Below, piece after piece: positions 1 to 10,568 of a DNA stretch of 64,000 nucleotides (its first letter is position 1; each line of letters starts with the position of its first letter). The notes under the pieces are model-generated. The model made no database searches and was not told where the DNA came from. It saw only the letters and a program-made list of their open reading frames with translations. A program made the position numbers and the translations under genes. The DNA is from Lachancea dasiensis. Its lineage: Eukaryota > Ascomycota > Saccharomycetes > Saccharomycetales > Saccharomycetaceae. Where the stretch lies: the NCBI GenBank assembly GCA_900074725.1, contig LT598461.1:1054001-1118000 (forward strand). Direction: 5' to 3'.

Positions 1-1820
1 ATAAACTAGAACAGCTATCTCGGATATCATTGCAAATCAACAAATCTTTAGAAAAGATAGGGAGCACAACTGTCCAGTCAAGAAACTTGTTTACGCCTAT
101 CGTACAATCCAACGCAAGATTAGGCATTCTCCAAAAAAATATTGAGAGCAGTCTGGAGGCCATCTCCTCAATTAAGGATGTAGCTAATGATGCTTCGAAG
201 CATGAGTTCGTAATCTCTCAGGGCATCCGGAAAGTCGGATTGACAGCCTACGTTAAGGCCACTAGAAAACTTCAGAATATTCAGGAAAGCATGAATCACC
301 AAAGGGAAATGTCCCCAGACTCAAATGATTTCCAAGGTGTGCGAAACCATCTCTCAGAGGTTGTTAAGTCTAGTGAACATGAATTGAGAAGCTATTTTTC
401 GTCAATTTTACGCAAGATTGAGCCCTTTGATCCACAACTTATGTTAAATAAGAAGGTCCCCTTTCCGTACTACGAGGACGAGGATATCGCCAGACTAACC
501 AATATCTTGGACTACTTTGGAGTCGACGGTATTGGCTCGTTAACTACCCTTGTCGGAAATAATCGTACTGAATTAATTCTCAAGAGTCTGGCATTTTTGG
601 AACCATTCGCCAAGCAGATAACTAGCAACCCTAGCGTGCCATACAGAAAAGGCAGCAGTGGGTTTTTAAACTACAATGAGTCTGTTCTTGGGTTCATTGC
701 CAATGAGTCGTCATTTACCGAAGACCTCTATTCCAAGAATTCACTTCTGAGAGGTGAAGTGTTCAGGACCATAATGTCACCGGTTGTCAACAACTACGCG
801 AAGCTTGTAAATCTAAATCTGGATTTGATCAAGAGTAATACGTCAAATGTTGGACTGTTCACTTTTGAGCTAAGTGATTGTATTACGAACGTCGTCAAAA
901 TGTTGAAGAATACACCCTTGACCGATAGTTCTGCTCTCATGAGCTGTCAGCAAGAGGCAACGTCTATTCTTTATTCATTGTTTCGAGACCTTATGCTCTA
1001 TATCGAGAACAAGGCTGGTCAGCTTTCTCAACTACCCAGTGATAACGGTGTTATAGAATCGACCATTGATGCCATGTCTCGCTTGCGCAAATTTAGTGAA
1101 TACAAACAGGGCTGTCTCAACTGTATATCAGGTATGACAAGAGAGGAATGGCTTCCGAAGAAATTCAACGAAAAGGAGTCCACATACCATGAGCGTCAAA
1201 ACGTGGATCAAGCGTCTAATCTTCTATCATGCTTTTTTAGTGATTGCATAGACTGTCTCATTGTTTCGCTAGAACGCAGAGCACAACAAATACTCATGCC
1301 CAATCAGGAGCCAGATATTGCCAATCCCAATAGTGTACGAAACATCCATAAGCAAAGAATAGGATTCTTCCTTATCACAAACATTACACTTGTGGAACAA
1401 ATAATATCAAGATCAGAACTTAGCTCCATTCTTGGTGAGCAGGGAAATACTCGTCTGGAAAAATTGAAGAAGAGGTACGTAAGTTATTTTGTGTCAGATT
1501 GGCGTGCTCTAACTTCCAACCTGCTCGATGCTGTTTTCGTCGACAGTACAGGTAAGGTCTCGTCTAAGGACAAAGATCAAATAAAAGAAAAGTTCAAAAA
1601 GTTCAATGAGGGTTTTGAGGAATTGGCTTCCAAATTCAAAGATTTTAGGATAACTGATCCTACCATGAAAAAACTACTAAAGTCTGAAGTCAATTCTCTT
1701 GTTTTACCCATGTACGAAAGATTTCACGGCCGCTACAAAGATTCGTTTAAAAACCCGCGAAAGCACATAAAATATACACCAAGCGAACTTGCTACAGTAC
1801 TTAGTTCGTTAGATCGATGA
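1..1820 (+). CDS. EXO70: Exocyst subunit Exo70 (5' end cut off by window start)
   Basis: Exo70 is the exocyst subunit that, with Sec3, marks the plasma membrane site where secretory vesicles tether, acting downstream of Rho3/Cdc42. The reading frame is open to base 1 and continues in frame upstream of the first listed codons, so the true start lies outside; roughly 25-30 residues are missing compared with the 623-residue yeast protein as I recall it. Conserved blocks are visible along the length: the PFPYYEDED segment, MSRLRKFSEYK, PNQEPDIANPNS, and the basic C-terminus (SFKNPRKHIKYTP), the lipid-binding end in this family. The stop is at 1818-1820. It faces the arrestin gene tail to tail, as EXO70 and ALY2 do in S. 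cerevisiae. Identification is by family resemblance along the whole chain. Confidence 0.96.
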   Translation, partial: KLEQLSRISLQINKSLEKIGSTTVQSRNLFTPIVQSNARLGILQKNIESSLEAISSIKDVANDASKHEFVISQGIRKVGLTAYVKATRKLQNIQESMNHQREMSPDSNDFQGVRNHLSEVVKSSEHELRSYFSSILRKIEPFDPQLMLNKKVPFPYYEDEDIARLTNILDYFGVDGIGSLTTLVGNNRTELILKSLAFLEPFAKQITSNPSVPYRKGSSGFLNYNESVLGFIANESSFTEDLYSKNSLLRGEVFRTIMSPVVNNYAKLVNLNLDLIKSNTSNVGLFTFELSDCITNVVKMLKNTPLTDSSALMSCQQEATSILYSLFRDLMLYIENKAGQLSQLPSDNGVIESTIDAMSRLRKFSEYKQGCLNCISGMTREEWLPKKFNEKESTYHERQNVDQASNLLSCFFSDCIDCLIVSLERRAQQILMPNQEPDIANPNSVRNIHKQRIGFFLITNITLVEQIISRSELSSILGEQGNTRLEKLKKRYVSYFVSDWRALTSNLLDAVFVDSTGKVSSKDKDQIKEKFKKFNEGFEELASKFKDFRITDPTMKKLLKSEVNSLVLPMYERFHGRYKDSFKNPRKHIKYTPSELATVLSSLDR

Positions 1821-1938
1821 CAGCACTGGCGGTCAATATCTTTTAATAAAAATAAACTGATTATTTGTATCTATTCACATGCAGAACCTGCGCGGTGGAA
1901 ATGAGCCTTGAAACTTCAGTTAAATGGACACCAACTTA

Positions 1939-4713
1939 TTAATTTGGCTGTTCCCCTGGGCTTGCAATGGTGGAATTTCCGGGACTTGTTCCAGATCCGC
2001 TAGTAACCCCGTGTGTTGATTTTTGTTCTGAAGCCATGTTTCCCGATCCTGCAGGAATTTTAAAAGCTGATTTAAAATCTTCAAATACTTTGTTTCCATC
2101 AGCGACTCCGAATGTATATTCCCTACTAGAGTCGGGAGACCCAGGCGTATCATTTTGCAGGGGATGCCAAGTATTGCTGTTTCGATCATAAAGTGCTGTA
2201 ATATCGACGGACGCTTCCGTCGTAGAATCCTCATAGCCTGTTATCGATTCCCTGGACTGTAATAAAGTATCCACTGTTTGGTTTGTCCGGTGATTGAGGA
2301 GAGGTGCCATATTATTCACGTTATTTTCTCGACTCAAGTAATCGGCAGCAGTATCAATAGATGATCTGGGTGACGCTGCGATGGAGGAAGATTGACTTTT
2401 GGACGGAGCAATGTCCTCGCTCTTGTCTAGAGCATTGAAAATACCATTCATATCGTTGTAAGAGTCGCTTGAATTTTTGATAGTCGAAGGAAGAATATCC
2501 TGAATACTTCCACGTCTGCCTCCGTTTACGACAATCCCTAGGGATTTTAATTTTGGAGATTGCCCTTTTAAAAAAGCACTGACATCCGGAGAAACCAAGT
2601 TTTGTGCGCTGGACGAGGTCGAAGCAGAGACAGCGTCAAAAGCATTGTACTCGGAGAGTGACCTATGCATTGTATTGACATTCTCCTTTTCTTGTCCATC
2701 CGCACTCGTTATGGTAAATGTAGGTCGCCTCGATCTTGCCGCCTCTACTTTCAACGATTCCTCATAAGTAGGCGGATTTTTTGGAAGGCGAGCAGGTGTG
2801 CAATTAGTTCCATTATGCTGCGGGGGCGAGAAGTCGGCATCAAAAGGAGGCGGCCCAAAACTTGGCTGCCTTAGCAAATGTATGGGCCTTGAGAGAGGGG
2901 ATGAAATAGGTGACAGAGGAATGGCCTGGGGCGAAGTTAACTCAGCCTTCAGAGAACCAGGATGATATAAGTTCGATCTAAGCTCTGGGGATTTGGAGAG
3001 AAAATCTTCAACAGTTCTCTGATGGTCTTCATTTCTTTTTTGCTGATGTCCTAAACTCAAGCTTCCCCGACGAACCGGATTGGATAGCGGAGACAAAGTT
3101 GCACGGTCTTCCACGGGTAAAACGTCTGGAGACAGTATGGGGGATTTGATAACCTCCTCAGGAAAATAGAGGTTTGATTGATGATATAAATTGACACCCA
3201 GATCGCCAAATTGAGAACAATCAGTACCCGGAATAAGCGCATGGGTATCGTAGCTCGGCAAAAGAGTATTGGCATGCGAGCACAGCCTGTTCAATACATG
3301 TATTGGCGAATCGATACTTATTTCATAATGTTTCCGCTGACCATCGACTAAGCGCGAAAGACGTAGACAGATCTTGATCCAGTGGTTCGACCTGATGTTC
3401 TGGTAAGAAGTATCTGGGTGTATTCTTTGCTGCAGATTCAGTCTTTCGGGGACAAAAACCTGATATTCAAATTCTTTCGAAACGAGATCGCCGTGCTCAT
3501 CTAAGAGTAAATTGCCCAAATTTTTCGCCTTCTCTGCGCTAGCTCCCTGCGGGAGGTTAGCCAAAAGTGGAGCTTTATGTTCAGCAAGTAAAAACTTCTT
3601 GGTAGGCTCCAAACGATGTACTTTCTTATGTTTACAATAGTATTCAACTGTTTCGGTAAGGTAAATCCTTATTCTGTGCAAATTTACTTTGTCCATCGGA
3701 GTTATGTGAAATGCGATTGGTAAAAAAGCATCCAGTACAATATCTTTGGACGCAATGACAATATCGTAGTGCAGCTGGTCTTCCCAATCCCGAGAAATAG
3801 CTATGGGTTCAGTTTCCTCCACTGATGAGTCAGAGGGCGCCCTAATTACGTCCACAGGCATCCGAGCGTGAATATTTGTTTTGAATGCCCCAGAGCGTTC
3901 GATCGATGTCATCAATGTGTATTCGACTGATCCAAATGAGGCCATTATACTCTCGGGGCACGAAAGAGGTATCGTTTGTTCGAAACCGTAAACATACTCT
4001 CCAGGCTGGAATATAAAGGGTTCACCGCCAGAAGCTGAGGACTTAGAGAAAATAGAGGAGCCATCACTGTTTGTAGCATGGGGTGACCCCAGCAAATCAG
4101 AAAGCGCATTGGTACTAGATCGAGATCTCTGCTTGGCCCCATGTCCGTCAGGCGAGGCACCTCTCCGAAGCATTCCGCCGATCGGAAGGAAACTCGCTGT
4201 CTGCACCTTTGATGAGTTTGGTGATGTAGCTGGACTCAGATTTATGTAACTGACGCTGTCACTTTTCTTTCTTGAAGGTCGATACAGGGAAGCCCAACTC
4301 CCTTTAGTCAAATCATCTGGATCGCACGAATTACTATTAGCCACCATACAGTTTTCAACCTGGAAAAATGGCCAGGTATGGTTTACAATGTCCAACGATT
4401 CGAGAAACTCCTGCCTTTTTGGGGGAATGCCTTCCGGCCATTCAGTTTTAGAAACACCCCTGAAAGAAAGCTCAATCGACTTGATTTTACTAGGTTTTAG
4501 CACCCTTAGGATCAATGAACCTCTCAACAGGCCTGGAGGGCGCTCTTCCCATTGTTGTTGATCGAACCCTTGCAAGAAAACTGCCGGCTCGGCCAGTTGA
4601 ATATACACCTGAATAGATGTGGTCTGGCTTAAGGGATGAGCAGACTCGGGAATATCTAAATCCTTTTCAGCCGGAAACACAGGGGAATTAAGCTGGGGCG
4701 GATAAGCGCTCAT
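1939..4713 (-). CDS. ALY2: Alpha-arrestin of the Aly1/Aly2 (Art6/Art3) type
   Basis: Alpha-arrestins recruit the ubiquitin ligase Rsp5 to nutrient permeases to drive their endocytosis and sorting. The 924-residue protein has an arrestin N-like segment (about residues 33-110), a second arrestin-fold segment (about 230-430) and a long Ser/Pro-rich tail. A PPTY motif near residue 647 fits a WW-domain (Rsp5) docking site, and LPSY near residue 485 is a weaker candidate. Length lies between Aly1 and Aly2 as recalled. It stands between EXO70 and VPS51, which matches both YJL084C and YKR021W, so it is the single pre-duplication gene; the symbol ALY2 is a convenience. The start ATG is the first in frame and precedes the arrestin fold. 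Two AGGGG stress-element cores lie about 200 bp upstream. Confidence 0.93.
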   Translation of the reverse strand: MSAYPPQLNSPVFPAEKDLDIPESAHPLSQTTSIQVYIQLAEPAVFLQGFDQQQWEERPPGLLRGSLILRVLKPSKIKSIELSFRGVSKTEWPEGIPPKRQEFLESLDIVNHTWPFFQVENCMVANSNSCDPDDLTKGSWASLYRPSRKKSDSVSYINLSPATSPNSSKVQTASFLPIGGMLRRGASPDGHGAKQRSRSSTNALSDLLGSPHATNSDGSSIFSKSSASGGEPFIFQPGEYVYGFEQTIPLSCPESIMASFGSVEYTLMTSIERSGAFKTNIHARMPVDVIRAPSDSSVEETEPIAISRDWEDQLHYDIVIASKDIVLDAFLPIAFHITPMDKVNLHRIRIYLTETVEYYCKHKKVHRLEPTKKFLLAEHKAPLLANLPQGASAEKAKNLGNLLLDEHGDLVSKEFEYQVFVPERLNLQQRIHPDTSYQNIRSNHWIKICLRLSRLVDGQRKHYEISIDSPIHVLNRLCSHANTLLPSYDTHALIPGTDCSQFGDLGVNLYHQSNLYFPEEVIKSPILSPDVLPVEDRATLSPLSNPVRRGSLSLGHQQKRNEDHQRTVEDFLSKSPELRSNLYHPGSLKAELTSPQAIPLSPISSPLSRPIHLLRQPSFGPPPFDADFSPPQHNGTNCTPARLPKNPPTYEESLKVEAARSRRPTFTITSADGQEKENVNTMHRSLSEYNAFDAVSASTSSSAQNLVSPDVSAFLKGQSPKLKSLGIVVNGGRRGSIQDILPSTIKNSSDSYNDMNGIFNALDKSEDIAPSKSQSSSIAASPRSSIDTAADYLSRENNVNNMAPLLNHRTNQTVDTLLQSRESITGYEDSTTEASVDITALYDRNSNTWHPLQNDTPGSPDSSREYTFGVADGNKVFEDFKSAFKIPAGSGNMASEQKSTHGVTSGSGTSPGNSTIASPGEQPN

Positions 4714-5209
4714 CGGAGACCTGTGGGAATCAGAATTATTTTAATTGTTATGCTTAAGAGTAACGGGCTCATTAATAAATAATATTATCGATAACATCTT
4801 CAAAGGATGACTACCCAAAAAAAAAACAAACGTCAATGTAACAAACATTATATAACTAAGATGATGGAAGACGGCTGACAGGGCATAGGAACCCTGTTTT
4901 TTCAGAATTGAGGGGAAGGGCCGAAGGGGCGGCATTTCCATTCGTAATGAAATGGCAAGCTATAGCCCATTTATATGACAATTTTAGTGCTACTCGTATT
5001 GGCGTAGCGTCGACAAGACCAATGTAGTTCTTCTTGACCGTCGTCGATGTATTCGTCGAGGAGCAAATTTATGTTATTTGCCCTTAAACGGAGATAGGCA
5101 TATAATCTCTAGCTGTCCAACGGTTCCCAATTCGATTCAGTCGAACTCTCTTTACACGTCTTATGCTCGCCCTGCGAGATGGCCCATATCGTACCAGGAG
5201 CGCGCGCTG
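4714..5209. promoter_or_regulatory. Intergenic region upstream of the ALY gene
   Basis: No gene is seen in this 496-bp gap between the ALY start and the VPS51 stop. It has an AT-rich patch at about 4765-4800 and two AGGGG pentamers (4911-4915 and 4925-4929) 14 bp apart, about 200 bp upstream of the ALY start. AGGGG/CCCCT is the core of the Msn2/Msn4 stress element in yeast. That these are working sites is an inference from motif and position only. Confidence 0.35.
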
Positions 5210-5659
5210 CTAAGATTCGTCCAACAGCTTGATTACCGACTTAAGTTGTTTTAAGTGCTCGTTTTCACTACCGCTAACGCTGTGCAGGAGCTCATTCACT
5301 TTTATCAGATCGTAGTAATTTTCGTATACCGCATTCTTGATGTTATTGTTCATTTCCGCTTTCTTGCTCAACAAAGCGTTATGTGTGTGAATGAGTTGTG
5401 ATATCGTGCACTCGGAAACTGTGGGAATGGAAATACCTACTTCCTCCACGGAGGCATTGCTGGTGCCGTTTCCGACCTCTGTGTGATTGGTATCAGCAGT
5501 ATCTACAGGTAATTCGACAGCTTCTTTAGGCCTACTACCATCTTTGTCCCCAGTGTCTTCAGGCTCATCTTTCAGGTTGTAAAATTCGTGCAATTGTTTT
5601 CGTCTTTCTTTATCGACTTTCAGTCTCACAGGACGTTTATGAGAGATTTGTTCCGTCAT
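5210..5659 (-). CDS. VPS51: GARP/VFT complex subunit Vps51
   Basis: Vps51 is the small subunit of the Golgi-associated retrograde protein complex (Vps51-54), which tethers endosome-derived vesicles at the late Golgi and binds the SNARE Tlg1 through its N-terminus. The chosen start (ATG at 5657-5659) gives 149 residues beginning MTEQISHKRPVRL, closely like the start of yeast Vps51 as recalled. The conserved C-terminal block is present (LIHTHNALLSKK followed by NAVYENYYDLIKVNELL), predicted to be helical and coiled-coil. The frame stays open upstream to an earlier ATG at 5780-5782, adding 41 hydrophobic and polar residues with no counterpart that I know. Position beside ALY and IRS4/TAX4 matches YKR020W. 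Confidence 0.92.
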   Translation of the reverse strand: MTEQISHKRPVRLKVDKERRKQLHEFYNLKDEPEDTGDKDGSRPKEAVELPVDTADTNHTEVGNGTSNASVEEVGISIPTVSECTISQLIHTHNALLSKKAEMNNNIKNAVYENYYDLIKVNELLHSVSGSENEHLKQLKSVIKLLDES

Positions 5660-5982
5660 CTTGCTGGCGACCGATTGCTCAATGGTTTGTGAGGGGCTTC
5701 TTTCCTGGTACTCATTATTTTCTATGATTAAAGTTGACAAAATAAAGAACGGACTAGAATACAAAAAATTCTTAGAGGCCATCAATTAGCTGGCTACTGT
5801 AGAGAGCGAGATTCTCTTCAATTGAGCCAACACAATTTGACTTTAGACATTTTGACTTCAGAAGCTGTACAGCATTCTCCCATTGAAGAGGAACCATCGT
5901 GAGAATTCCCGCGATACAAATACCACTATTGCCCGCTCTTTGAAAGGACTAGATTCGAATAAGGCTCAGCAGTAGTGGTAAT
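5660..5982. promoter_or_regulatory. Divergent promoter between VPS51 and IRS4/TAX4
   Basis: This 323-bp gap separates two divergent genes and must hold both promoters. Part of it (5660-5782) is open in frame with VPS51 and could be a 5' extension. I see no further gene and no motif that I would defend. Confidence 0.3.
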
Positions 5983-8037
5983 ATGCCATTGACTTGGACT
6001 CAGAGAGGATCCGGTTTGAATGGCAAGTCGTCCCTATCGAGTAACGAGGACCGGCTGTCCAGTGATGCTTCATTGAAAGCAGCACAGGCAATCTTCAAAA
6101 AGCACGGAACTGCACTAGGGCCAGAAAATAAGTCGCTGAACAAAAACAAGGCTAGAATTACTGTGGGTACAAAACCTCAGCCGGCCAAACCAGCTCTTAG
6201 AGTGAAATCGGTACCGAGAAGACCTCGGGCTCCTTCTAAAGTAAAGTCCCCAACTTTGAAAACACCTGTCTCGAATATCGGCACTCTGACGGCAGCACAG
6301 GCGGCTGCTGCGAAAGCCCAAAGGAGCGTGCTGAAGGTTGAGCCCCAGGTTAAACCAAAACCCTCTCGGCTTAGCAAAATCTTTGGCGCATCTTCTAACG
6401 AACCAAAATTTAACCCCCATTCTGCACCGTCCCCTGGACCCAATTCTCTTGCCCCTCCTGCCCAGAAGTCAGCATCACCCCATAGGAGTCCATCTTTTTC
6501 AGGCTCTGTAGATAGCCAGGCATCTGTACGAAGTGGTCAGACCGATGATATTGATGAAATTGTGGCCAAACTGCAAGCTAGTAAGGACAATCTTTTGCCA
6601 TACAAGTTTAGCAGGGCACCAAGGTCCGGAAGCACTTCACCAAAGGCAAATATCTCCACAGATAGCATTCTATCGGCGAATACGAGTTCCGAGGACGTTT
6701 GGGGCCAGTTGCGTTCGAGAGGCGCCCAGGATGGTCCACCGCTTTTGTCAAAGCGGACAGTTAACAACAGTAGTGCAATATCAGACCCTCAGATTGGCGA
6801 GATGGGGAATAGTTTTTCTAGTAAGCCGGAGTTTCCTGGAACACTGGCAATCATGCCGAGTTCTACACACACCATTACGATAAAGCGCCCGTTTTCCAGG
6901 TCGCAGGGCAAAGAAAACATGGGCGGCGACAATTTTTCGATATCTTCCATGCAGTCTTCTGTTTATTCAGGTTTTCCATCAACCGGTATGGGAGGCGAAG
7001 CTTTGAGTGATCAAGATGTTTCTGAGTTTAGCATTTCCCCCAGAGCCGAAAATTATAGGCCCGAGTTAGCAAGATCATCACTTGACTACGGTAGTGGATT
7101 TTTTGAGACTAATCCTGATCGCTTATCCACCGATGCCCTAGGCAAAAATTTTAAACAACCCGGCACATTGCCAGATCTCATCCCAAATCATAAGTGGGAG
7201 AAGAAACAAGGGAGACTGTCGTCCTTCTTTGGCAAGAAAGCCAAGTCTGTCGCCAGTCAAAACTCAAGCAGCAACAACTTGGGCTTGGAAAAGGACCAGA
7301 ATGTCATAAGTGGAAAGAACAGTCAGCAGACGCGGTTGATGACAACAATGAGAAGGGAGAGTGAGGATATCAAAGATACTATTTCTGAAGAAAGCAGTGA
7401 TGAATATGAAAGCGAATCAAGCGGCGGAGCTTTTGGAAGTACGAACAAGAAGCACAAAACTAAAGGACGGAGGGCGCGACTCGGTCACCAAATCAAAAAG
7501 GCGTCGGGCCATCACCACTCCCATAGAAAAAGTTTCAATGAAGACAAACCATGGAAGAGTCATATCGACATCGGCTTTGTCACACAAGCCGAACGCAAAC
7601 GCTACGAGGGTATGTGGGTTACCAACCGTAATTGTTACCTCGATCTTCTTCCGTGGTGGGACGATAATTGTCAATCTGAAGATAAAAACATGGTGTCAGA
7701 TGAGGGGTTGATGCTTAACTTAGTAGTGCTGGACATTTGGAGCAGAAGCCACCTGCCGCAAAACAAACTTGCGGCCATCTACGACATGGTCGACACACGC
7801 GGCGACGGCACTTTAGAACGGAAATCTTTTATTGTAGGGATGTGGCTGGTTGACCAGAGTTTATATGGCAGGAAACTACCATCCAGAATTCAACCCCGGG
7901 TTTGGGAAAGCGTTGATAGATACGTTATAAATGTGCCTAATGAGGAACGGTCGGGTTTAAACCACAAAGATAAGAAGAAACAAGTGAAGCAAACGATGAA
8001 GCAACTGAAGAAGGGGATGAAAAAGTCTCAGCGGTGA
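5983..8037 (+). CDS. IRS4: EH-domain protein of the Irs4/Tax4 family
   Basis: Irs4 and Tax4 bind the lipid phosphatase Inp51 and help control PI(4,5)P2 levels, cell-wall integrity signalling and rDNA silencing. The 684-residue protein is Ser-rich and probably disordered for about its first 520 residues. It ends in an EH domain at about residues 530-650, where an EF-hand-like loop (DTRGDGTLE) and the hydrophobic core residues W-S-R-S-HLP and W-LVDQ are visible. A very basic tail follows. A Lys/Arg/His-rich segment lies just before the domain. Its place between VPS51 and IML2 corresponds to both YKR019C (IRS4) and YJL083W (TAX4), so this is the single ancestral gene. It is somewhat longer than either yeast paralogue as recalled. 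Confidence 0.9.
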   Translation: MPLTWTQRGSGLNGKSSLSSNEDRLSSDASLKAAQAIFKKHGTALGPENKSLNKNKARITVGTKPQPAKPALRVKSVPRRPRAPSKVKSPTLKTPVSNIGTLTAAQAAAAKAQRSVLKVEPQVKPKPSRLSKIFGASSNEPKFNPHSAPSPGPNSLAPPAQKSASPHRSPSFSGSVDSQASVRSGQTDDIDEIVAKLQASKDNLLPYKFSRAPRSGSTSPKANISTDSILSANTSSEDVWGQLRSRGAQDGPPLLSKRTVNNSSAISDPQIGEMGNSFSSKPEFPGTLAIMPSSTHTITIKRPFSRSQGKENMGGDNFSISSMQSSVYSGFPSTGMGGEALSDQDVSEFSISPRAENYRPELARSSLDYGSGFFETNPDRLSTDALGKNFKQPGTLPDLIPNHKWEKKQGRLSSFFGKKAKSVASQNSSSNNLGLEKDQNVISGKNSQQTRLMTTMRRESEDIKDTISEESSDEYESESSGGAFGSTNKKHKTKGRRARLGHQIKKASGHHHSHRKSFNEDKPWKSHIDIGFVTQAERKRYEGMWVTNRNCYLDLLPWWDDNCQSEDKNMVSDEGLMLNLVVLDIWSRSHLPQNKLAAIYDMVDTRGDGTLERKSFIVGMWLVDQSLYGRKLPSRIQPRVWESVDRYVINVPNEERSGLNHKDKKKQVKQTMKQLKKGMKKSQR

Positions 8038-8192
8038 TACCTTTTGGCTTCAAGTGCACAACCTATAATCACTTAGAACCGAAATCACATGACTATATTA
8101 ATTTCTACGATCCTTTGGCATAGTATATTAAGGAACCAAGTTTATCTTGGTGTAGGTAATGTTCGCAATGACCCGGTTTTCAAAAAGAGGCA

Positions 8193-10370
8193 ATGTTCAG
8201 GGTCCTTGGTGCTCTTACTGGCTCTAAAGGCTCCTCTGAGCTCAGCCAAGATCAGCGGAGCAAAAAAATATTGAGCCAAGCTCATGATTTCGAGGTAGCA
8301 CTGCAAGCTATGGACTATGTGCTAGATGATCACCCAGGTAAGGGTATGGCTCTTTTGAAAAATGGCAAATCACATAGTCAGGATGATGACCGTAGTGTCA
8401 GAGTTCTAGCCCGTGGTGTTATTGAGTTTTTGGAAGCGACTCTTGGGTTTGAGGCAAGTGTGATGAAAAAAGCTGCCACTACTTTAGCAGAAGCTCAACA
8501 GCTCTCACAGAAAAGAAGGCAATGCTTCCAAAAACTCAAGTTAAAAACGAGCTCCTTGTATCCCCCGGGAACTGAATATGCTGTAACGTATACTGAGGCG
8601 TGCCTCTTGCATGCCTTGCTAATGCTGTTCAGCGAGAGCATGGTTGAAAGTGCAAAAGCACTTTTCAAGTTAAGAAAAGCTTACCACATGCTACAAGAAA
8701 TTCTGAATGACATAAATGCTGCTAAAGCAAGCTCAGGGGCGTCAATACATTCTCAGGATGCGAATGCTTCTTGCGCCTCCTTTATTGCCGCGGATACGTC
8801 AAAGTTCAAATCAGTTGATATCCCGTATGAGCTGACCCCTCAGGAACAACAAGATCGAAAGCTTATGGAACTAGCGGAAGATATCTATCACATGCGGAAG
8901 AAGAGACTCGAGGGAGCCCACATTGGAAACTCTCCCGCGGCAGAAAGACTGAGGACAAACCTTGGATTGCAGGCTATGAGTGACTTATCTCTTGACTCTG
9001 AAGCAAAAAAGAGGCCAATTAACCTTTCAAACGAAGAAATTGAACAAGACCAGGCAACAATTGACGAGTTTATACACTCTGGTGTCAACTTGTGTTTTGG
9101 TATTTTGCAAGTAGTGCTATCGCTCATACCACCAGCTATCGGTGCTGTACTCTCTATCGTCGGATTTCATGGCTCGAGGGAGGAAGGATTGAGGATGATA
9201 TGGCGATCCACTAAGGACCGTAACATTCATGGTGGTATCGGGCTGCTATCTCTTCTATTTTATTATGATGGTCCATTCCAATTCACCGATGTCGATTTCG
9301 ATGTTCCGGCAACTAGTGAAGACACAGACAAAGCCTTATCGAGTGACCTAGATAAGCCCACATTACTTCACCCGGGACAACTACTGGAAGACTCCCTACT
9401 ACGGGCAAGAGCCGTTTTTCCTAACAGTGCCCTGTGGCTTCTGCAGGAATCCAGGATGCTCTCTTCCAAAGGAAGGCCACAGGATGCAGTTGATTTGATG
9501 GATTCCATCGATGTGAATGGAATAGAAATGAGACAAGTCAAGGCAATAATGATTTTTGATAGGGCAATGACTCTGGTTCATCTCCACGAGTTTGAAAGGG
9601 CCGCTGAAGATTTACTTTCGTTGTTGGATATTAGTGAGTGGTCTCACGCGCTGTATACTTATTTTGCGGGGTGTTGCTATTTGGAGAACTACCGAATGTG
9701 TCAAATTGGTATGATGGATACAACGAAAATGTCATTTTACAAGGAGCGTGCTACGAAATTGATTTTCAGCTCGCCGGAATTGGCAGGAAAAAAGAAGTTT
9801 ATGGCCAAGAACACCCCGCTAGAGAGGTTCATGTTGAGAAAGGTCGACCAGTTCAAGAGAAATCAATTCGCGTTGAAACTGAATGATCCGCTTGAGGCGA
9901 TTGGTGTTTCTCCAGTGCATGAATTGACCTATTTTTACAATGGATATAACAGAATGACCAAAAGCGCTCTTGCAGTGTCGCATAGACTTCTTACTGAGTA
10001 CAAAAATGCTATGGTAGAAAGGTGCAATCCCGATCAGGAGCTGATCAAAAATTTTCTTGTTTCCTTAACACTACGGAGACTTGGAAATTTGGATGACGGT
10101 TGTGAACTCCTGGACAAGCATGTTTTATCTCACCTATTCACAACGGAAACACCGGACAAATTCAAGTATTTCAAGAAGACTGAGGACCCATGGCTTTACC
10201 CCACGGCATTCTATGAGCGTGCGCTTTTTACGTGGAAACTAAAGGGCATGGATGGTCTAGATGAGTGCAAAACGTGGCTTCTTAGAGCCCAAAATTATGC
10301 CGAAGACTATGAGCTCAGTACACGTATTGGAATGAAGATAAAAGCCGCCATTGACAGGCTAGATGCTTAA
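8193..10370 (+). CDS. IML2: Iml2-family inclusion-body clearance protein
   Basis: Iml2 is reported to act in clearing protein inclusions at lipid droplets. The family (Iml2/TPR_39, formerly DUF3808) is fungal-enriched, tetratricopeptide-like and mainly helical. The 725-residue product starts [15 protein letters not shown] and has the family's early block ([16 protein letters not shown] followed by [13 protein letters not shown]). A hydrophobic stretch at about residues 295-325 ([20 protein letters not shown]) is typical of the family. Length is close to the 731 residues of yeast Iml2 as recalled. It lies in the same orientation just downstream of IRS4/TAX4, like YJL082W after YJL083W; YKR018C is the other yeast paralogue. 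Confidence 0.93.
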   Translation: MFRVLGALTGSKGSSELSQDQRSKKILSQAHDFEVALQAMDYVLDDHPGKGMALLKNGKSHSQDDDRSVRVLARGVIEFLEATLGFEASVMKKAATTLAEAQQLSQKRRQCFQKLKLKTSSLYPPGTEYAVTYTEACLLHALLMLFSESMVESAKALFKLRKAYHMLQEILNDINAAKASSGASIHSQDANASCASFIAADTSKFKSVDIPYELTPQEQQDRKLMELAEDIYHMRKKRLEGAHIGNSPAAERLRTNLGLQAMSDLSLDSEAKKRPINLSNEEIEQDQATIDEFIHSGVNLCFGILQVVLSLIPPAIGAVLSIVGFHGSREEGLRMIWRSTKDRNIHGGIGLLSLLFYYDGPFQFTDVDFDVPATSEDTDKALSSDLDKPTLLHPGQLLEDSLLRARAVFPNSALWLLQESRMLSSKGRPQDAVDLMDSIDVNGIEMRQVKAIMIFDRAMTLVHLHEFERAAEDLLSLLDISEWSHALYTYFAGCCYLENYRMCQIGMMDTTKMSFYKERATKLIFSSPELAGKKKFMAKNTPLERFMLRKVDQFKRNQFALKLNDPLEAIGVSPVHELTYFYNGYNRMTKSALAVSHRLLTEYKNAMVERCNPDQELIKNFLVSLTLRRLGNLDDGCELLDKHVLSHLFTTETPDKFKYFKKTEDPWLYPTAFYERALFTWKLKGMDGLDECKTWLLRAQNYAEDYELSTRIGMKIKAAIDRLDA

Positions 10371-10568
10371 ACAATGATGCTGAAGTTGAGAAACTTACAT
10401 TTGAACTTCAGACTTTAGCGCTCAGTTTCATTTAAATCACTACTAACGAACACTTCAATGTTAAGGTGTCTCCGCCTTTTACGTAACGTTAAGTATAGTA
10501 AACGGACAGTGTACACATAGGCTGAGAAGCTTGGACGCAGTTATTGCTTGATACAAGTGTCAAGGAAG

